From the NCBI GenBank assembly GCA_029256865.1, contig JARIEH010000129.1, positions 1-6,916 of the forward strand: a stretch of 6,916 nt of DNA, in the 5' to 3' direction. Position numbers and translations under genes: made by a program. Positions 6,182 to 6,916 of this stretch are shown one piece after another. The DNA comes from Psychrobacter sp. (GTDB lineage Bacteria > Pseudomonadota > Gammaproteobacteria > Pseudomonadales > Moraxellaceae). Position 1 is the stretch's first letter; the number at the start of each line of letters is the position of its first letter. The notes beneath the pieces were generated by a model. That model did not search any database, had not been told where the DNA came from, and worked only from the letters and a program-made list of their open reading frames with translations.

Positions 6182-6916
6182 TTATAAATCCAAGATGACC
6201 TTAGCTGCGACTGCCAACTGATAAACAATCTGCGATAAGCCCCGCGTAATTTCTACACGCTTAGTTTTAACTTTTGGCAATACCATAATCTCATCACCTT
6301 GCTGAATTCGATAAGCGGTATTCACCACTTCATTGGCTCCATTTTGATGAATAACGAGAATCTCTTTGGTGTCGGCATTATCGCCAAAACCCCCTGAGTT
6401 GGCAATATAATCACCAACGGTAAAGTCTGGATTGAATGTCAACGCGCCTTGTGCTCGTACTTGGCCATTAACGGTAATCACTGACGTTTGCGCTGGTATT
6501 TCGATAACATCGCCTTGCTGGAGGATGATATCTTGCCAAGAATTCGGTACAACCACTATCTGACCCTTAGTCTTTACATTACGCGCCTTAGCCACGAACT
6601 GCTTGACCAAATTGGCATCATCTTGGCGTAGTGCCGCTTCTTCACGTGTCGTTGACTGAGTGGCCAGCGTTAACTCTTCCAAACGATCAAGCGATTCATT
6701 AATCATGCGCTTTTGCTGCTCAGCGACTGACTCACGGTAAATGGTCAGATGCGTAAGCTTGGCTAATGGACTTGGTTGTAATTGTGGCACGATGTCTTTT
6801 AAACGAGCGCCGTAAGGAACCACCATAGCGCCATTACCAGTATGTGCCCCTTTAACTTGTACTGCGATGGTGCCGGCATAGCGGTCTGAGGTGACCACCA
6901 TTTGATCGCCATTATA
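6182..6916 (-). CDS. kpsD: KpsD-type capsule polysaccharide export protein, C-terminal part; 5' end lies outside the window
   Basis: KpsD is the periplasmic and outer-membrane partner of KpsE and the KpsMT ABC transporter in group 2 capsule export. Only the last 244 residues are visible. The frame runs open through the right edge (YNGDQ precedes the first visible Met), so the ATG at 6901 is internal. The fragment shows the end of one soluble-ligand-binding beta-grasp (SLBB-like) repeat around MVVPYGARLKDIV (visible residues 31-43). A helical, probably coiled-coil segment with RESVAEQQ and the charged stretch REEAALRQDD covers about 61-110. A second SLBB-like repeat covers about 145-190 (VITVNGQVRAQGAL, SGGFGDNAD). 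The end holds GDEIMVLPK and SQIVYQLAVAA. This order, with a helical insert between the repeats and a YQLAVAA-type C-terminus, fits KpsD better than the shorter Wza proteins. The direct neighbours kpsC and kpsS support the call. No terminator follows, so read-through into kpsC is likely. E. coli KpsD has about 558 residues, so roughly the first half or more is missing. Confidence 0.88.
   Translation of the reverse strand, partial: YNGDQMVVTSDRYAGTIAVQVKGAHTGNGAMVVPYGARLKDIVPQLQPSPLAKLTHLTIYRESVAEQQKRMINESLDRLEELTLATQSTTREEAALRQDDANLVKQFVAKARNVKTKGQIVVVPNSWQDIILQQGDVIEIPAQTSVITVNGQVRAQGALTFNPDFTVGDYIANSGGFGDNADTKEILVIHQNGANEVVNTAYRIQQGDEIMVLPKVKTKRVEITRGLSQIVYQLAVAAKVILDL

Noticed and set aside
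6182..6901. Treating the ATG at 6901 as the start of a complete 239-residue gene
   Set aside because: The frame is open to the window edge (codons for Tyr-Asn-Gly-Asp-Gln precede it) and the first visible residues already look like the inside of the domain, so the gene is partial.

Overview
The window looks like a chromosomal segment of a Psychrobacter-type gammaproteobacterium (Moraxellaceae). The LepA residues match my memory of Psychrobacter LepA closely, and the DNA is moderately AT-rich with AT-rich spacers. The genus call is recognition from memory and has not been searched. All four genes are on the minus strand, so transcription runs from the right edge to the left edge.

From right to left, 6916-6182 holds the C-terminal 244 residues of a KpsD-type polysaccharide export protein; its start lies outside the window. 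Next, 6113-3567 encodes a large two-module KpsC (beta-Kdo transferase). After a 139-base AT-rich spacer with a plausible sigma70 promoter, 3427-2186 encodes KpsS. A long non-coding stretch (2185-1752) with several small hairpins and a cluster of CTAG tetramers follows. Finally, lepA (elongation factor 4) runs from 1751 off the left edge and lacks only about its last 15 codons.

The kpsD-kpsC-kpsS block corresponds to the conserved part of group 2 (ABC-transporter-dependent) capsule loci. In the known family, KpsS puts the first beta-Kdo on a (lyso)phosphatidylglycerol acceptor in the cytoplasm. KpsC then extends it with alternating beta-2,4 and beta-2,7 Kdo residues, the capsule chain is built on this linker, and KpsMT with KpsE and KpsD exports it. 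No kpsU (CMP-Kdo synthetase) lies between kpsD and kpsC, and kpsE, kpsM, kpsT and kpsF are not in view. lepA is an unrelated housekeeping gene that marks one border of the capsule block.

I found no tRNA, rRNA, insertion sequence, CRISPR array or clear rho-independent terminator. I do not see a wholly new system. The points most worth a second look are the enlarged KpsC (a basic insertion of about 45 residues and a basic tail), the candidate separate promoter for kpsS with a palindrome in its spacer, and the CTAG- and hairpin-rich gap before lepA.
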